Shown here piece after piece: positions 35,918 to 44,319 of a DNA stretch of 64,000 nucleotides; position 1 is the first letter of the stretch; each line of letters starts with the position of its first letter. Below the pieces are notes generated by a model that was given only the letters and a program-made list of their open reading frames with translations, made no database searches and was not told the origin of the DNA. A program made the translations under genes and the position numbers. The DNA is from Pseudomonas nicosulfuronedens (lineage in GTDB: Bacteria; Pseudomonadota; Gammaproteobacteria; Pseudomonadales; Pseudomonadaceae), in assembly GCF_005877905.1 (NCBI RefSeq), contig NZ_SWDV01000010.1, positions 124,001 to 188,000 on the forward strand. The letters run 5' to 3'.

Positions 35918-36495
35918 AGCACGAACGCCACCGCTTCCTCGACGAGCTGGCCGAACGCTTCGCCAGCCACGGCGCCGAACCTTACGGCGAGGCCGTCAGC
36001 CAAGGCGAGCACGCATTGCAGTGCGCCACCCTGGCCGAGCGCGCCGGTTGTTCCGACAGCCTGGTGATCGCCGCCCTGCTCCACGACATCGGCCACCTGT
36101 ATGAAGACCCGACGCTGATCGAGGAACACGACCAGCGCCACGAAGAGTTCGGCGCCAACCTGCTGCGCGAGCTGCTGCCCGAAGCCGTCTGGCAGCCGAT
36201 CCGCCTGCACGTGGCCGCCAAGCGTTACCTCTGCGCGGTCGATCCCGCCTACCACGCGGGACTTTCCTGGGCCTCGCGGCAGAGCCTGGCGCTGCAGGGC
36301 GGGCCGTTCGACGAGCGCGGCGCCAGCGCCTTCCTCAACGCCCCCTTCTCCCAGGACGCGCTGACCCTGCGCCGGCTGGACGACCTGGGCAAGGACCCGG
36401 CGATGCGCACGCCGGAGCTGGAGCACTTCTTCCCGCTGCTCGAACGTCTCCTGCGAATTGATCGGCATCAGGCAAGGGTGCGCGCGGCGAGTTAA
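35914..36495 (+). CDS. PhnZ-like HD-domain protein (phosphonate-associated HDIG family)
   Basis: A 193-residue HD phosphohydrolase-fold protein. It has YGEAVSQGEHALQ (Y24, E26, H33), LLHDIGHL (H57, D58, H61), and LHVAAKRYLC (H99, K103, Y105), then LSWASRQSLALQGGP. These match the mixed-valent di-iron oxygenase PhnZ, which cleaves hydroxy-aminoethylphosphonate, and the wider phosphonate-associated HDIG family. AAAGGAG precedes ATG 35914. No PhnY-like dioxygenase gene is present to make the PhnZ substrate, so the true substrate is open. Confidence 0.85.
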   Translation: MKHERHRFLDELAERFASHGAEPYGEAVSQGEHALQCATLAERAGCSDSLVIAALLHDIGHLYEDPTLIEEHDQRHEEFGANLLRELLPEAVWQPIRLHVAAKRYLCAVDPAYHAGLSWASRQSLALQGGPFDERGASAFLNAPFSQDALTLRRLDDLGKDPAMRTPELEHFFPLLERLLRIDRHQARVRAAS

Positions 36496-36573
36496 GCTCA
36501 AAGGCATGGCGATGGACCTTTTCCCTGCCGGGCGAGGTCCATCTTTGGGTACGTACCGCAGAAGGACACCACC

Positions 36574-36837
36574 ATGCCGACACAACGCCTCCAGGAAGAA
36601 CTCCAGGCCCTGCGCGAGCAGCTGGAGCGCCAGCCGCCGCTGAACGCGGAAGAGCGCGAATCGCTGCAGGCCCTGATCAAGGACATCGAGATGCAGCTGG
36701 CCAACGAGGAGGCGCTGGCCGACGAGACCCTGATGGACAACGTCAACCTGGCCGTGGAGCGCTTCGAGGCGAGCCACCCGACGCTGGCCGGGACGCTCCG
36801 CTCCATTGTGCAGAGCCTCGCCAACATGGGCATCTAG
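36574..36837 (+). CDS. DUF4404 family protein
   Basis: An 87-residue acidic helical protein (LQEELQALREQLERQPPLNAEERESLQ...) with strong heptad character over residues 1-50 and a C-terminal amphipathic segment (FEASHPTLAGTLRSIVQSLANMGI). It has no signal peptide and no catalytic motif. Conserved among pseudomonads, of unknown function. It starts about 80 bases after the PhnZ-like gene and ends at a strong terminator. Confidence 0.85.
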   Translation: MPTQRLQEELQALREQLERQPPLNAEERESLQALIKDIEMQLANEEALADETLMDNVNLAVERFEASHPTLAGTLRSIVQSLANMGI

Positions 36838-36851
36838 ACCTGCCTGTCATG

Positions 36852-36879
36852 AAAAAACCCGGCCTTGGCCGGGTTTTTT
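36852..36879. terminator. Bidirectional terminator
   Basis: AAAAAACCCGGCC, loop TT, GGCCGGGTTTTTT; perfect 13-bp stem. It serves the DUF4404 gene and the convergent queF. Confidence 0.93.
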
Positions 36880-36908
36880 GTATCTGCGCTTTACTGACGC
36901 AGTGAGCC

Positions 36909-37739
36909 TTACTGGCGCACCAGCCGGCGATTGTCCGGCTGCACCGCTTCGCTGCTGCGGTAGGGGTTGATGTCCAGCCCACCACGGCGCACGTAGCGTG
37001 CATAGACAGTCAGGCGGGTCGGCTGCAGCAGGCGTTGCAGGTCGAGGTAGATGCGCTCGACGCACTGCTCGTGGAAGTCCTGGTGCTGGCGGAAGGATAC
37101 GACGTAGGCCAGCAGGCTCGCTGCATCCAGCGCCGGCCCCGTGTATTCCACGACCAGGGTGCCCCAATCCGGCTGGCCGGTGACCGGGCAGTTGGATTTG
37201 AGCAGGTGGCTGTAGAGCACTTCGTCGACGCGACGGGTGTCGTCGCAGCGCAGCAGTTCCGGGCGCGGATCGTCGTAGCTCTCCACCTCGACGTCCAGGT
37301 CGTCGACGCAGGTACCCTCGATGACGGCCACGCCTTCGCCCGCCACCTCGTCCAGACCGCGCACGCGCACGCTCACCGGCGCACCAGCGGCGGCGGACAG
37401 GTCACGCTCCATCACCGCACGCACGGCTTCGGCATTGTCGAAGGCGGTCTGGTTCAGCGAGTTGAGGTAGAGCTTGAAGGACTTGGACTCGATGATGTTC
37501 GGCGACTGCGCCGGAATCGCGAATTCGCCGATGGCCACCACCGGCTTGCCCGAGGAAGTCAGCCAGGACAGCTCGTAGCAGTTCCACAGGTCGACGCCCT
37601 GGTACGGCAGGGTTTCCGCGGTCAGGCCCAGCTCTGCCCACTTGGTGGTGCGGGAGATCGGGAACAGCAGCTCCGGCGCGTAGGTGGAGACATATTCGCT
37701 GGATTTGCCCAGGGGCGAGTGTTCGGCGGGATGCTGCAT
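36909..37739 (-). CDS. queF: NADPH-dependent 7-cyano-7-deazaguanine reductase
   Basis: A 276-residue two-domain (YqcD/QueF type II) enzyme that reduces preQ0 to preQ1 in queuosine synthesis. The NADPH motif [14 protein letters not shown] is at 84-97, and the catalytic C184 and D191 are in [14 protein letters not shown]. Start ATG 37739 ([16 protein letters not shown]) matches relatives; a longer in-frame extension runs through a repeat. GTGTATACAA (37789-37798), 50 bases upstream, is 9 of 10 to the purine-operon palindrome. Confidence 0.94.
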   Translation of the reverse strand: MQHPAEHSPLGKSSEYVSTYAPELLFPISRTTKWAELGLTAETLPYQGVDLWNCYELSWLTSSGKPVVAIGEFAIPAQSPNIIESKSFKLYLNSLNQTAFDNAEAVRAVMERDLSAAAGAPVSVRVRGLDEVAGEGVAVIEGTCVDDLDVEVESYDDPRPELLRCDDTRRVDEVLYSHLLKSNCPVTGQPDWGTLVVEYTGPALDAASLLAYVVSFRQHQDFHEQCVERIYLDLQRLLQPTRLTVYARYVRRGGLDINPYRSSEAVQPDNRRLVRQ

Positions 37740-37788
37740 GGGGAAGACCTGCTGGATCGGCGATGCGGGTGGTAACGCGAGGCGGCGA

Positions 37789-37798
37789 GTGTATACAA
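37789..37798. promoter_or_regulatory. TTGTATACAA-like site upstream of queF
   Basis: GTGTATACAA, one base from the palindrome before hiuH, puuE and the urate permease. It lies 50 bases upstream of the queF start. It could be a chance match, since it is outside the purine island. Confidence 0.4.
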
Positions 37799-37863
37799 AT
37801 CCGCCGGCCCTTTCAGCCTCCGGCGGACGAGCCGGATATTCCGACGTATCCAGCATGCGCCTT

Positions 37864-37946
37864 TGTAGGATGGGTGGAGCGGAGCGATACCCATGCTGCG
37901 TGCGCACCGAATCGATGGGTATCGCTTCGCTCCACGCCATCCTACG
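37864..37946. repeat. Inverted repeat of the GATGGGTATCGC family, copy 3
   Basis: GTAGGATGGGTGGAGCGGAG... (from 37865) and ...CGCTTCGCTCCACGCCATCCTA (to 37944) are reverse-complementary arms. The element lies between queF and the 3' end of copB. Confidence 0.8.
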
Positions 37947-37955
37947 TCGGGCCAG

Positions 37956-38663
37956 TCAGAACCACATTCGCACGCCTGCGACCCAATAACCTTGCTCGTC
38001 ATCCTCACCCTCGGCACGGGCGATATCGCCGCTGCGGCCATAGGTCTTGCTCCAGACGTAGCCGAAGTACGGCGCAAACTCCCGGCGCACTTCGTAGCGC
38101 AGCCGCAAGCCCGCCTCCAACTCGCTGCCACCGGCACCCACGCCAAGATCCCGGTCATCGGCCAGCGCCAGGTTGTATTCCAGCGAGGGTTCGAGGATCA
38201 GCCGCTGGGTCAGCAGCAGCTCGTATTCGGTTTCCAGGCGCAGGGATGGGTCGCCGCGCTCGCTGAGGAACAGGTTGGCGTCCACCTCGAACCACTGCGG
38301 TGCCAGCCCCTGGAGACCGAGAACGGCATAGGTGCGCGACGGCCCCGGTTGGTCGTCATGGCGCACGCCCACCTGCCAGTCCCAGAAGTCTGCGGCCATG
38401 CGCTGATAGAGCAGTTGCACCTCGTTGTCGGTAGTCGGGCCGCCGGCGGCGCGCTCGCCTTCCAGCTTCAGGCGCAGTTTCTGGTAGTCGGTGCCGTACC
38501 AGCCCTGGGCTTCCCAGCCCAGGGCCTGGTCGTTGCCATGGAAACGGCTTTCCAGGCGCTGGATCAGCAGCGAGCCCATGGGCATGTCGTCCATCTCGGC
38601 ACTTTCAGCGGGCAAGGCCAGGCCCAGGGTCGCCGCGCAGGCCACCGTTGCTATGCGTTTCAT
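37956..38663 (-). CDS. copB: Copper resistance outer-membrane protein CopB
   Basis: A 235-residue PcoB/CopB family beta-barrel, at the short end for the family because the Met/His-rich N-terminal region is reduced to MDDMPMG. The signal peptide is MKRIATVACAATLGLALPAES. Barrel strands include LGWEAQGWYGTDYQKLRLK, WDWQVGVRHD, and the C-terminal YWVAGVRMWF ending in the aromatic residue that outer-membrane proteins use for assembly. It follows copA by 9 bases on the minus strand. Confidence 0.9.
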   Translation of the reverse strand: MKRIATVACAATLGLALPAESAEMDDMPMGSLLIQRLESRFHGNDQALGWEAQGWYGTDYQKLRLKLEGERAAGGPTTDNEVQLLYQRMAADFWDWQVGVRHDDQPGPSRTYAVLGLQGLAPQWFEVDANLFLSERGDPSLRLETEYELLLTQRLILEPSLEYNLALADDRDLGVGAGGSELEAGLRLRYEVRREFAPYFGYVWSKTYGRSGDIARAEGEDDEQGYWVAGVRMWF

Positions 38664-38672
38664 GGCGGTTCC

Positions 38673-40364
38673 TCAGAGGCTGGCGCTGGCGGGAGCCGGC
38701 TCGACGATGACCTTGCGCATCATGCCGGCGGCCATGTGGTAGATCAGGTGGCAGTGGAAGGCCCATTCGCCCAGTGCATCGGCGGGCACGTCGACGTCCA
38801 GGGTGCTGCCCGGCGCCACGCTGACCACGTGCTTGAGCGGGTTGAAGCGGCCGTTGCCCTTGTCCAGCTGCATCCACATACCGTGCAGGTGCATGGGGTG
38901 GGTCATCATGGTGTCGTTGACGAAGCGGATGCGCACCCGCTCGCCGTAGGTCAGGCGGATCGGCTCGGCCTCGGAGTACTTCTTGCCGTCGATGGACCAG
39001 AAGTAGCGCTCCATGTTGCCGGTCAGGCGGAACTCGATGATGCGATCCGGCGCGCGGTAGTCGGCGTAGGGGCGCATGGCCTTGAGGTCCGCGTAGACCA
39101 GCAGGCGATTGCCCGGCGCGGCCGGTTGCGGCGTCAGCCCGCTGCCCGGTGCGTAGTCGGACTTCGGCGCGGCAGCACCCATGTCCGAGTGATCCATGCC
39201 GGCCATCTGCGAGTGGTCCATGCCCTGCATGGTCGAATGATCCATCCCGGCCATGCCCGACGCTTTCACGTCATCGCCCTGCCCATCCATCGCCATGCCA
39301 CTGTGGTCCATGCCTTCATGGCTCATGCCCATGTCGGCCATGGTCAGCAGCGGCCGTTCGCGCAGCGCCGGCACCTCGGCCACCATGCCTTTGCGGGGTG
39401 TCAGGGTGGCGCGGGCGTAGCCGCTGCGGTCCATGGCTTCGGCGAAGAAGGTGTAGGCGCGGTCTTCCTGCGGCTGGACGATCACGTCGTAGGTCTCGGC
39501 CACGGCGATGCGCAACTCGTCGACTGTCACCGGCTGCACGTCGTTGCCGTCAGCCTGCACCACGGTCATTTTCAGGCCGGGAATGCGCAGGTCGAAATAG
39601 CTCATGCCCGAGCCGTTGATGATGCGCAGGCGCACGCGCTCGCCAGGCTTGAACAGGCCGGTCCAGTTCTGCTCGCTGTCCTGGCCGTTGACCAGGAAAC
39701 GGAAGCCGGCAATGTCGGCGATGTCCGTCGGCGTCATGCGCATGCCGCCCCAGTCCAGGCGGTCGCGCAGGGTTGCCATGAAGCCATTGGCGCTGGAGTC
39801 GGCGATGAAGTCGCCCAGCGTGCGCTGGTTGCGGTTGTAGTAGTCGCTCTGCTTCTTCAGGTTGGCGAACACGGTTTCCGGCCGGGTGTCGTGCCAGTCG
39901 GCCAGCAGCAGGGTGTACTCGCGATCGTAGCGGTACGGTTCGCGCGCCTTCGGCTCGATCACCAGCGGGCCGTAGAGCCCCTCGATCTCCTGGAAGTCGC
40001 TGTGGGCGTGGTACCAGTAGGTGCCGGACTGCTTCACGGTGAAGCGGTAGGTGAAGGTCTCGCCGGGCTTGATGCCGGGGAAGCTGATACCCGGCACACC
40101 ATCCTGGGTATAGGGCAGGATCAGCCCGTGCCAGTGCAGCGAGGTGTCACGGTCGAGGGTGTTGGTGACGCGCAGCTCGACGTCCTCGTCCTCCTTGAAG
40201 CGCAGCTCCGGCGCGGGCGTGCGGCCATTCACCGTCAGCGCCTTGCGGGCGCCGTCGGACAGTTTCAGCTCGCCCTCGCCAATCGTCAGGTCATACACGC
40301 CCGCCTGCACCGCCAACGGTGCCAGCAGCAACGCCCCCAGGGCCCATTCCCTTGCGCGGATCAT
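38673..40364 (-). CDS. copA: Periplasmic multicopper oxidase CopA
   Basis: A 563-residue laccase-like enzyme that oxidises Cu(I) and sequesters copper. The copper motifs are HWHG (77-80), YWYHAHSD (116-123), HPMHLHG (489-495) and HCHLIYHMAAGM (537-548). A Met/His-rich segment with MDHSxM repeats lies at about residues 345-395. The signal peptide (MIRAREWALGALLLAPLAVQA) has no twin-arginine pair, although CopA proteins commonly use Tat export. It begins 14 bases after the cupredoxin gene. Confidence 0.94.
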   Translation of the reverse strand: MIRAREWALGALLLAPLAVQAGVYDLTIGEGELKLSDGARKALTVNGRTPAPELRFKEDEDVELRVTNTLDRDTSLHWHGLILPYTQDGVPGISFPGIKPGETFTYRFTVKQSGTYWYHAHSDFQEIEGLYGPLVIEPKAREPYRYDREYTLLLADWHDTRPETVFANLKKQSDYYNRNQRTLGDFIADSSANGFMATLRDRLDWGGMRMTPTDIADIAGFRFLVNGQDSEQNWTGLFKPGERVRLRIINGSGMSYFDLRIPGLKMTVVQADGNDVQPVTVDELRIAVAETYDVIVQPQEDRAYTFFAEAMDRSGYARATLTPRKGMVAEVPALRERPLLTMADMGMSHEGMDHSGMAMDGQGDDVKASGMAGMDHSTMQGMDHSQMAGMDHSDMGAAAPKSDYAPGSGLTPQPAAPGNRLLVYADLKAMRPYADYRAPDRIIEFRLTGNMERYFWSIDGKKYSEAEPIRLTYGERVRIRFVNDTMMTHPMHLHGMWMQLDKGNGRFNPLKHVVSVAPGSTLDVDVPADALGEWAFHCHLIYHMAAGMMRKVIVEPAPASASL

Positions 40365-40378
40365 CTCGGCGCTCCCGC

Positions 40379-40930
40379 TCAGGGCTTGACGGTCAGTTTG
40401 CCGACCATGCCGGCCTGGTAGTGCCCCGGAATGTTGCAGGCGAACTCCAGGCTGGTGGCCTTGCTGAAAGTCCAGGTCAACTCGGCGGTCTTGCCCGGCT
40501 CCACCAGCACGCTGTTGGGGTCATCGTGCTTCATCATCTGCCCCATCGGCTTATCGCCATGGCCCATCTTGCTGTGGTCCATCTTGCTCATGTCGTGCTG
40601 CATACCGGTGGGGGTGAGCATCCCGGAGTCCATCATCTGCTGCATTTCCTTCTGGTGACCGGCGTGCATGGCGGCACTGCCCAGGTTGAACTCATGCAAC
40701 AGACTGCCCGTGTTGTGGATGACGAAACGCACGGTTTCGCCCGGCTTCACGTCGATGCTCTCCGGCTCGAAGAACATCTCGCCCAGCTTGACCTCCACGG
40801 TGCGTGTGGCCTGGGCAGCCTTGGCCGGCTTGCCGAAGTCATAGGCGTGACCGGCATCGGCCAGGGCCGGCAGGCTGATGGCGGCGGCAAGACCGATGAC
40901 GGAAGCTTGGAGCAGATGGCGCAGGGACAT
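40379..40930 (-). CDS. Periplasmic cupredoxin (CopI-like copper tolerance protein)
   Basis: A 183-residue protein with signal peptide (ending PALADA) and a plastocyanin-like domain. Type 1 copper ligands are H79 (LLHEFNLG), C165, H170 and M175 (FACNIPGHYQAGM). Between them is a Met/His-rich loop (residues 88-135; MQHDMSKMDHSKMGH). AAGGAG precedes ATG 40930. It heads the operon cupredoxin-copA-copB. In PAO1 the related gene lies next to queF without copAB, as I recall. Confidence 0.9.
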   Translation of the reverse strand: MSLRHLLQASVIGLAAAISLPALADAGHAYDFGKPAKAAQATRTVEVKLGEMFFEPESIDVKPGETVRFVIHNTGSLLHEFNLGSAAMHAGHQKEMQQMMDSGMLTPTGMQHDMSKMDHSKMGHGDKPMGQMMKHDDPNSVLVEPGKTAELTWTFSKATSLEFACNIPGHYQAGMVGKLTVKP

Positions 40931-40997
40931 GGCGAATCTCCTTTCTGGAATGCTGGCCATGGTCGCTGTCGACGGCTGAGGGTTACCTGTCGGGAAG

Positions 40998-41013
40998 ATT
41001 ACAACTCTGTCAG
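40998..41013. promoter_or_regulatory. Candidate CopR box before the cupredoxin operon
   Basis: ATTACAACTCTGTCAG. Together with 41314-41329 it defines ATTACnnnnnTGnCAG, similar to boxes of the heavy-metal OmpR regulators. It lies 68 bases upstream of the cupredoxin start. Confidence 0.5.
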
Positions 41014-41053
41014 CTTGGCGCCCGCCCGCTCGACACGGGGTATAAAGAGGGCG

Positions 41054-41078
41054 AAAAAAAGCCCGCCGAAGGGCGGGC
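41054..41078 (-). terminator. Terminator after the small copper-locus peptide gene
   Basis: On the minus strand GCCCGCC, loop CTTC, GGCGGGC, then seven T. It separates the 43-codon gene from the cupredoxin operon. Confidence 0.88.
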
Positions 41079-41102
41079 AAGGGGCAGCACGATGAAGCAG
41101 TT

Positions 41103-41234
41103 TCAGCAGGCCTGGCGCACCGTGGCGGCCTGTTCCTGCATGCGCTGGAAGGTGATATCCCCTCCCCCGTCAGCCAGGGCTGGCGTGACGGGGAAGAACA
41201 GCACGGCAAACAGCGTGGAGATGATCAGGTGCAT
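41103..41234 (-). CDS. Small secreted peptide (43 residues), PtrA-like position
   Basis: The frame starts at ATG 41234 with GAGGAG 7 bases before it and ends at TGA 41103-41105. The product begins with a clear signal peptide (MHLIISTLFAVLFFPVTPALA), leaving a mature peptide of only 22 residues that starts DGGGDITFQRMQEQ and ends in Cys. It has its own terminator and a CopR-like box in the space shared with copR. PAO1 has the 63-residue copper-induced PtrA at this position, as I recall; this peptide may be a short relative. Homology is not proven here. Confidence 0.7.
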   Translation of the reverse strand: MHLIISTLFAVLFFPVTPALADGGGDITFQRMQEQAATVRQAC

Positions 41235-41313
41235 GGCGGGCTCCTCGAAGACGCTGAACAATGAACTCACTGCCAGTGTGCAACGCGGACGCTGTCAGTT
41301 CGCTGACCGCCCC

Positions 41314-41329
41314 ATTACCCTGATGACAG
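41314..41329. promoter_or_regulatory. Candidate CopR box between the small peptide gene and copR
   Basis: ATTACCCTGATGACAG, matching the box at 40998-41013 at 10 of 16 positions, including both conserved ends. It is 31 bases before the copR start. Confidence 0.5.
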
Positions 41330-41360
41330 CCGCGCCCCGAGCGCCTGAATGGATACCCGG

Positions 41361-42041
41361 ATGAAACTCCTCATCGTCGAAGACGAACCGCGCATCGGCC
41401 AGTACCTGCAGCAGGGGCTGAGCGAGGCAGGCTTTGCCGTCGACCTGACTGCCGACGGCGACGAGGGCCTGCAACTGGCCCTGACCGGCGAGCACGATCT
41501 GCTGATCCTCGACGTGATGCTGCCCGGCCGCGACGGCTGGCAGATCCTCCAGGCGCTGCGCCAGACCGGCAGCGCCGTTCCAGTGCTGTTCCTCACTGCC
41601 CGCGATGCCGTGGAAGACCGCGTACGCGGCCTGGAGCTAGGCGCCGACGACTACCTGGTGAAGCCCTTCGCCTTCGTCGAACTGCTGGCCCGTGTACGTA
41701 CCCTGCTGCGTCGTGGCGGCCAGCAACTGCAGGAAACCACCCTGCAACTCGCGGACCTCGAACTGGACCTGTTGCGCCGTCGTGTGCAACGCGCCGGCAA
41801 ACGCATCGACCTGACCGCCAAGGAATTCGCCCTGCTGGAACTGCTGCTGCGCCGCAGCGGCGAAGTACTGCCCAAGTCACTGATCGCCTCCCAGGTGTGG
41901 GACATGAATTTCGACAGCGACACCAACGTCATCGAAGTCGCCATCCGCCGTCTGCGCGCCAAGGTCGACGATGACTTCCCGCAGCGTCTGATCCACACCG
42001 TGCGTGGTATGGGCTACGTGCTGGAAGAGCGCGAAGCATGA
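41361..42041 (+). CDS. copR: Copper-responsive response regulator CopR
   Basis: A 226-residue OmpR/PhoB-type regulator. The receiver has VEDE, phosphoacceptor D51 ([13 protein letters not shown]) and the KPF motif. The C-terminal winged helix is clear ([20 protein letters not shown], then [19 protein letters not shown]). ATG 41361 ([10 protein letters not shown]) gives the usual N terminus and length; ATG 41349 is an in-frame alternative. It overlaps copS by 4 bases and is divergent from the copper genes it should control. Confidence 0.93.
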   Translation: MKLLIVEDEPRIGQYLQQGLSEAGFAVDLTADGDEGLQLALTGEHDLLILDVMLPGRDGWQILQALRQTGSAVPVLFLTARDAVEDRVRGLELGADDYLVKPFAFVELLARVRTLLRRGGQQLQETTLQLADLELDLLRRRVQRAGKRIDLTAKEFALLELLLRRSGEVLPKSLIASQVWDMNFDSDTNVIEVAIRRLRAKVDDDFPQRLIHTVRGMGYVLEEREA

Positions 42042-43357
42042 GCGCGCGCCTCTCCCTGGGCCTGCGCCTGAGCCTGCTGTTCGCCGCCTGCACCGCCGCC
42101 GTGTCGCTGCTGGCAGGCATCGTGTTCAGCCGCGCCAGCGAGGCACACTTCATCGAACTGGACCAGCAGCTGTTGAGCGGCAAGCTGGCGATCTTTCGCG
42201 ACGTGCTCAGCGAAGTCAGCAGCGCCGAGCAACTGGCGCCGCACACCGCCGAACTGCGCCGCGAACTGGAACGCCACCCCGACCTCGGCCTGCGACTGCA
42301 AGGCCCCGATGGGCAACGCTGGTTCTGGCAATTGCCGACAATGAACATGGCCAGCGACGAGCCCCCTGCCTACCGCGAACTGCAAGCGCCCCTGAAGGCC
42401 GACCGACCCGATGGTCCGCAGCTCACCCTGATCCTCGATATCACTCACCACCAGCACTTCCTGCAACGCATGCAGCGGCTTATCTGGCTGACCATGGGCT
42501 TCTCCGCCCTGGCCACTGCCCTGCTCGGCGCCTGGGCCGCCCGGGCCAGCCTGCGGCCGTTGCGGCGCATGAGCGAGGTGGCGGCGCAGGTCAGCGCGCA
42601 CTCGCTGACCACCCGCCTGGACGCCGGACAGATGCCGCAGGAGCTGCGTGGCCTGGCCGGCGAGCTGAACGCCATGCTGGCGCGCCTGGAAGAGGCCTTC
42701 CAGCGCCTGTCGGCCTTCTCCGCCGACATCGCCCACGAGCTGCGCACGCCACTCACCGGACTGCTGACCCAGACCCAGGTGGTGCTGTCGCGCCCGCGCG
42801 GACTGGAGGACTACCGCGAGGCGCTGCACGGCAACCTGGAGGAGTTGGAGCGGCTCACCGCGATGGTCAACGACATGCTGTTCCTGGCCAAGGCCGACCA
42901 TGGCCTGCTCACGCCCAGCAGCCAGCTCCTGGCGCTGGCCGGCGAGGTGGACGAGCTGCTGGAATTCTACGGGCCGCTGGCCGAGGAAAAGTCCATTCGC
43001 CTGGACCGCGATGGCGAGCTGTCGGTGCATGGCGATCGCGCCTTGCTGCGCCGGGTGCTGGCCAACCTGCTGGACAACGCCCTGCGCTTCACTGCGGACG
43101 GTGGGCAAATTCGCGTGCGCCTGGAGCCGGGCCGCCTGAGCGTGGAGAACCCGGGGCGGGAGATTCCTGCCGACCGCCTGCCGCGCCTGTTCGACCGTTT
43201 CTACCGCGCCGACCCGGCCCGCCGCGAAGGCCAGGGTGAACATGCCGGGCTGGGGTTGGCGATCTGCCGCTCCATCGTTCGCGCCCATGGTGGCGAGATT
43301 CGCTGCGAGTCGGCGCAGGGGTGGACGCGATTCGTCATCGAACTGCCGAACGTGTAG
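42038..43357 (+). CDS. copS: Copper-sensing histidine kinase CopS
   Basis: A 439-residue heavy-metal sensor kinase (CusS/CopS group). Two transmembrane helices (about 8-30 and 150-172) bound a periplasmic sensor. A HAMP domain follows ([21 protein letters not shown]), then the H-box [13 protein letters not shown] with H233, and the ATPase boxes LLDNALRF and [11 protein letters not shown]. Within the sensor, HHQHF near the second helix could bind metal. The TAG stop (43355-43357) belongs to a REP arm, as in the efflux operon. Confidence 0.92.
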   Translation: MSARLSLGLRLSLLFAACTAAVSLLAGIVFSRASEAHFIELDQQLLSGKLAIFRDVLSEVSSAEQLAPHTAELRRELERHPDLGLRLQGPDGQRWFWQLPTMNMASDEPPAYRELQAPLKADRPDGPQLTLILDITHHQHFLQRMQRLIWLTMGFSALATALLGAWAARASLRPLRRMSEVAAQVSAHSLTTRLDAGQMPQELRGLAGELNAMLARLEEAFQRLSAFSADIAHELRTPLTGLLTQTQVVLSRPRGLEDYREALHGNLEELERLTAMVNDMLFLAKADHGLLTPSSQLLALAGEVDELLEFYGPLAEEKSIRLDRDGELSVHGDRALLRRVLANLLDNALRFTADGGQIRVRLEPGRLSVENPGREIPADRLPRLFDRFYRADPARREGQGEHAGLGLAICRSIVRAHGGEIRCESAQGWTRFVIELPNV

Positions 43358-43446
43358 GAGCGAGGGGGACGCCCAGTCCCTGCTCGCGAACGGACTCACC
43401 GGCAGCACCATCGTTGAGGCGGTTCGCGAACAAGCTCGCTCCTGCA
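43353..43446. repeat. REP pair with variant left arm, overlapping the copS stop codon
   Basis: The left arm (43353-43390) has TGTAGGAGCGAG, then GGGGACGCCCAGTCC and CTGCTCGCGAAC, nearly identical to the variant arm at 7998. The right arm (43422-43446) is TTCGCGAACAAGCTCGCTCC with one change. Confidence 0.85.
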
Positions 43447-43495
43447 AGATCAAATGCCCGTCGCCCCAAACTGAGCCCGACGAAGGCGGGAAACG

Positions 43496-43521
43496 AAAAA
43501 GGCCCCAACCGGGGCCTTTTT
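43496..43521. terminator. Bidirectional terminator between copS and the ABC permease
   Basis: AAAAAGGCCCC, loop AACC, GGGGCCTTTTT. Confidence 0.92.
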
Positions 43522-43539
43522 AATCAGCTCAAGGCGCCC

Positions 43540-44319
43540 TCACTGTCGCATGCCGCGCCCGCTCACCAGCAGACGAATGCAGAACACATAGAGCAGCACG
43601 GTCGCCACCAGCATGAAGATCACCGCCGTGCCGATGCGGATGTCGGACACGCCGAGGATGCCATAACGGAAGGCGTTGACCATGTGCAGGATCGGGTTGG
43701 CCAGCGAGACGGTCTGCCAGAACGGCGGCAGCAGCGTGATCGAGTAGAACACCCCGCCCAGGTAGGTCAGCGGCGTCAGCACGAAGGTCGGGATGATCGA
43801 GATGTCGTCGAAGTTGCGCGCGAACACCGCGTTGACGAAACCGCCCATGGAGAAGATCGCCGCCGTCAGCACCACCACCAGCACGGTGATACCCAGGTGG
43901 TGGATCTGCAGGTCGGTGAAGAACAGCGACAGGAGGGTAACGATCACGCCTACCGCCAGCCCGCGCAGCACGCCACCGCAGACGAAGCCCAGGAGGATGG
44001 TGTGCGGTGATACCGGCGAGACCAGCAGCTCCTCGATGTTGCGCTGGAACTTGCTGCCGAAGAAGCTCGAGACCACGTTGCCGTAGGAGTTGGTGATCAC
44101 CGACATCATGATCAGCCCCGGCACGATGTACTGCATGTAGGTGAAACCACCCATGTCGCCGATCTGCCGGCCGATCAGGTTGCCGAAGATGACGAAGTAC
44201 AGAACCATGGTGATCGCTGGCGGCAGCAGGGTCTGCGGCCAGATGCGCAGGAAGCGGCGGACTTCGCGGTAGACGATGGTATTGAGGGCGACCCAGTTGG
44301 CGCGCAGTTCGTGACTCAT
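43540..44319 (-). CDS. ABC-2 type transporter permease (YadH-like)
   Basis: A 259-residue inner-membrane protein with six hydrophobic segments and the ABC-2 core (GFTYMQYIVPGLIMMSVITN, SPVSPHTILLGFVCGG, PTFVLTPLTYLGGVFYSI). It overlaps the ATPase gene by 4 bases, and the two form a half-size exporter related to E. coli YadGH. The substrate is unknown. Confidence 0.92.
   Translation of the reverse strand: MSHELRANWVALNTIVYREVRRFLRIWPQTLLPPAITMVLYFVIFGNLIGRQIGDMGGFTYMQYIVPGLIMMSVITNSYGNVVSSFFGSKFQRNIEELLVSPVSPHTILLGFVCGGVLRGLAVGVIVTLLSLFFTDLQIHHLGITVLVVVLTAAIFSMGGFVNAVFARNFDDISIIPTFVLTPLTYLGGVFYSITLLPPFWQTVSLANPILHMVNAFRYGILGVSDIRIGTAVIFMLVATVLLYVFCIRLLVSGRGMRQ

Noticed and set aside
37893..40421. 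A 842-codon open frame on the plus strand opposite copB and copA
   Set aside because: The copper ligands and signal peptides are all on the minus strand; the plus frame crosses two genes and a repeat.
41092..41364. A 90-codon plus-strand frame between the copper genes and copR
   Set aside because: It lies opposite the 43-codon gene with the good ribosome site and signal peptide, starts inside a terminator region and runs into copR.
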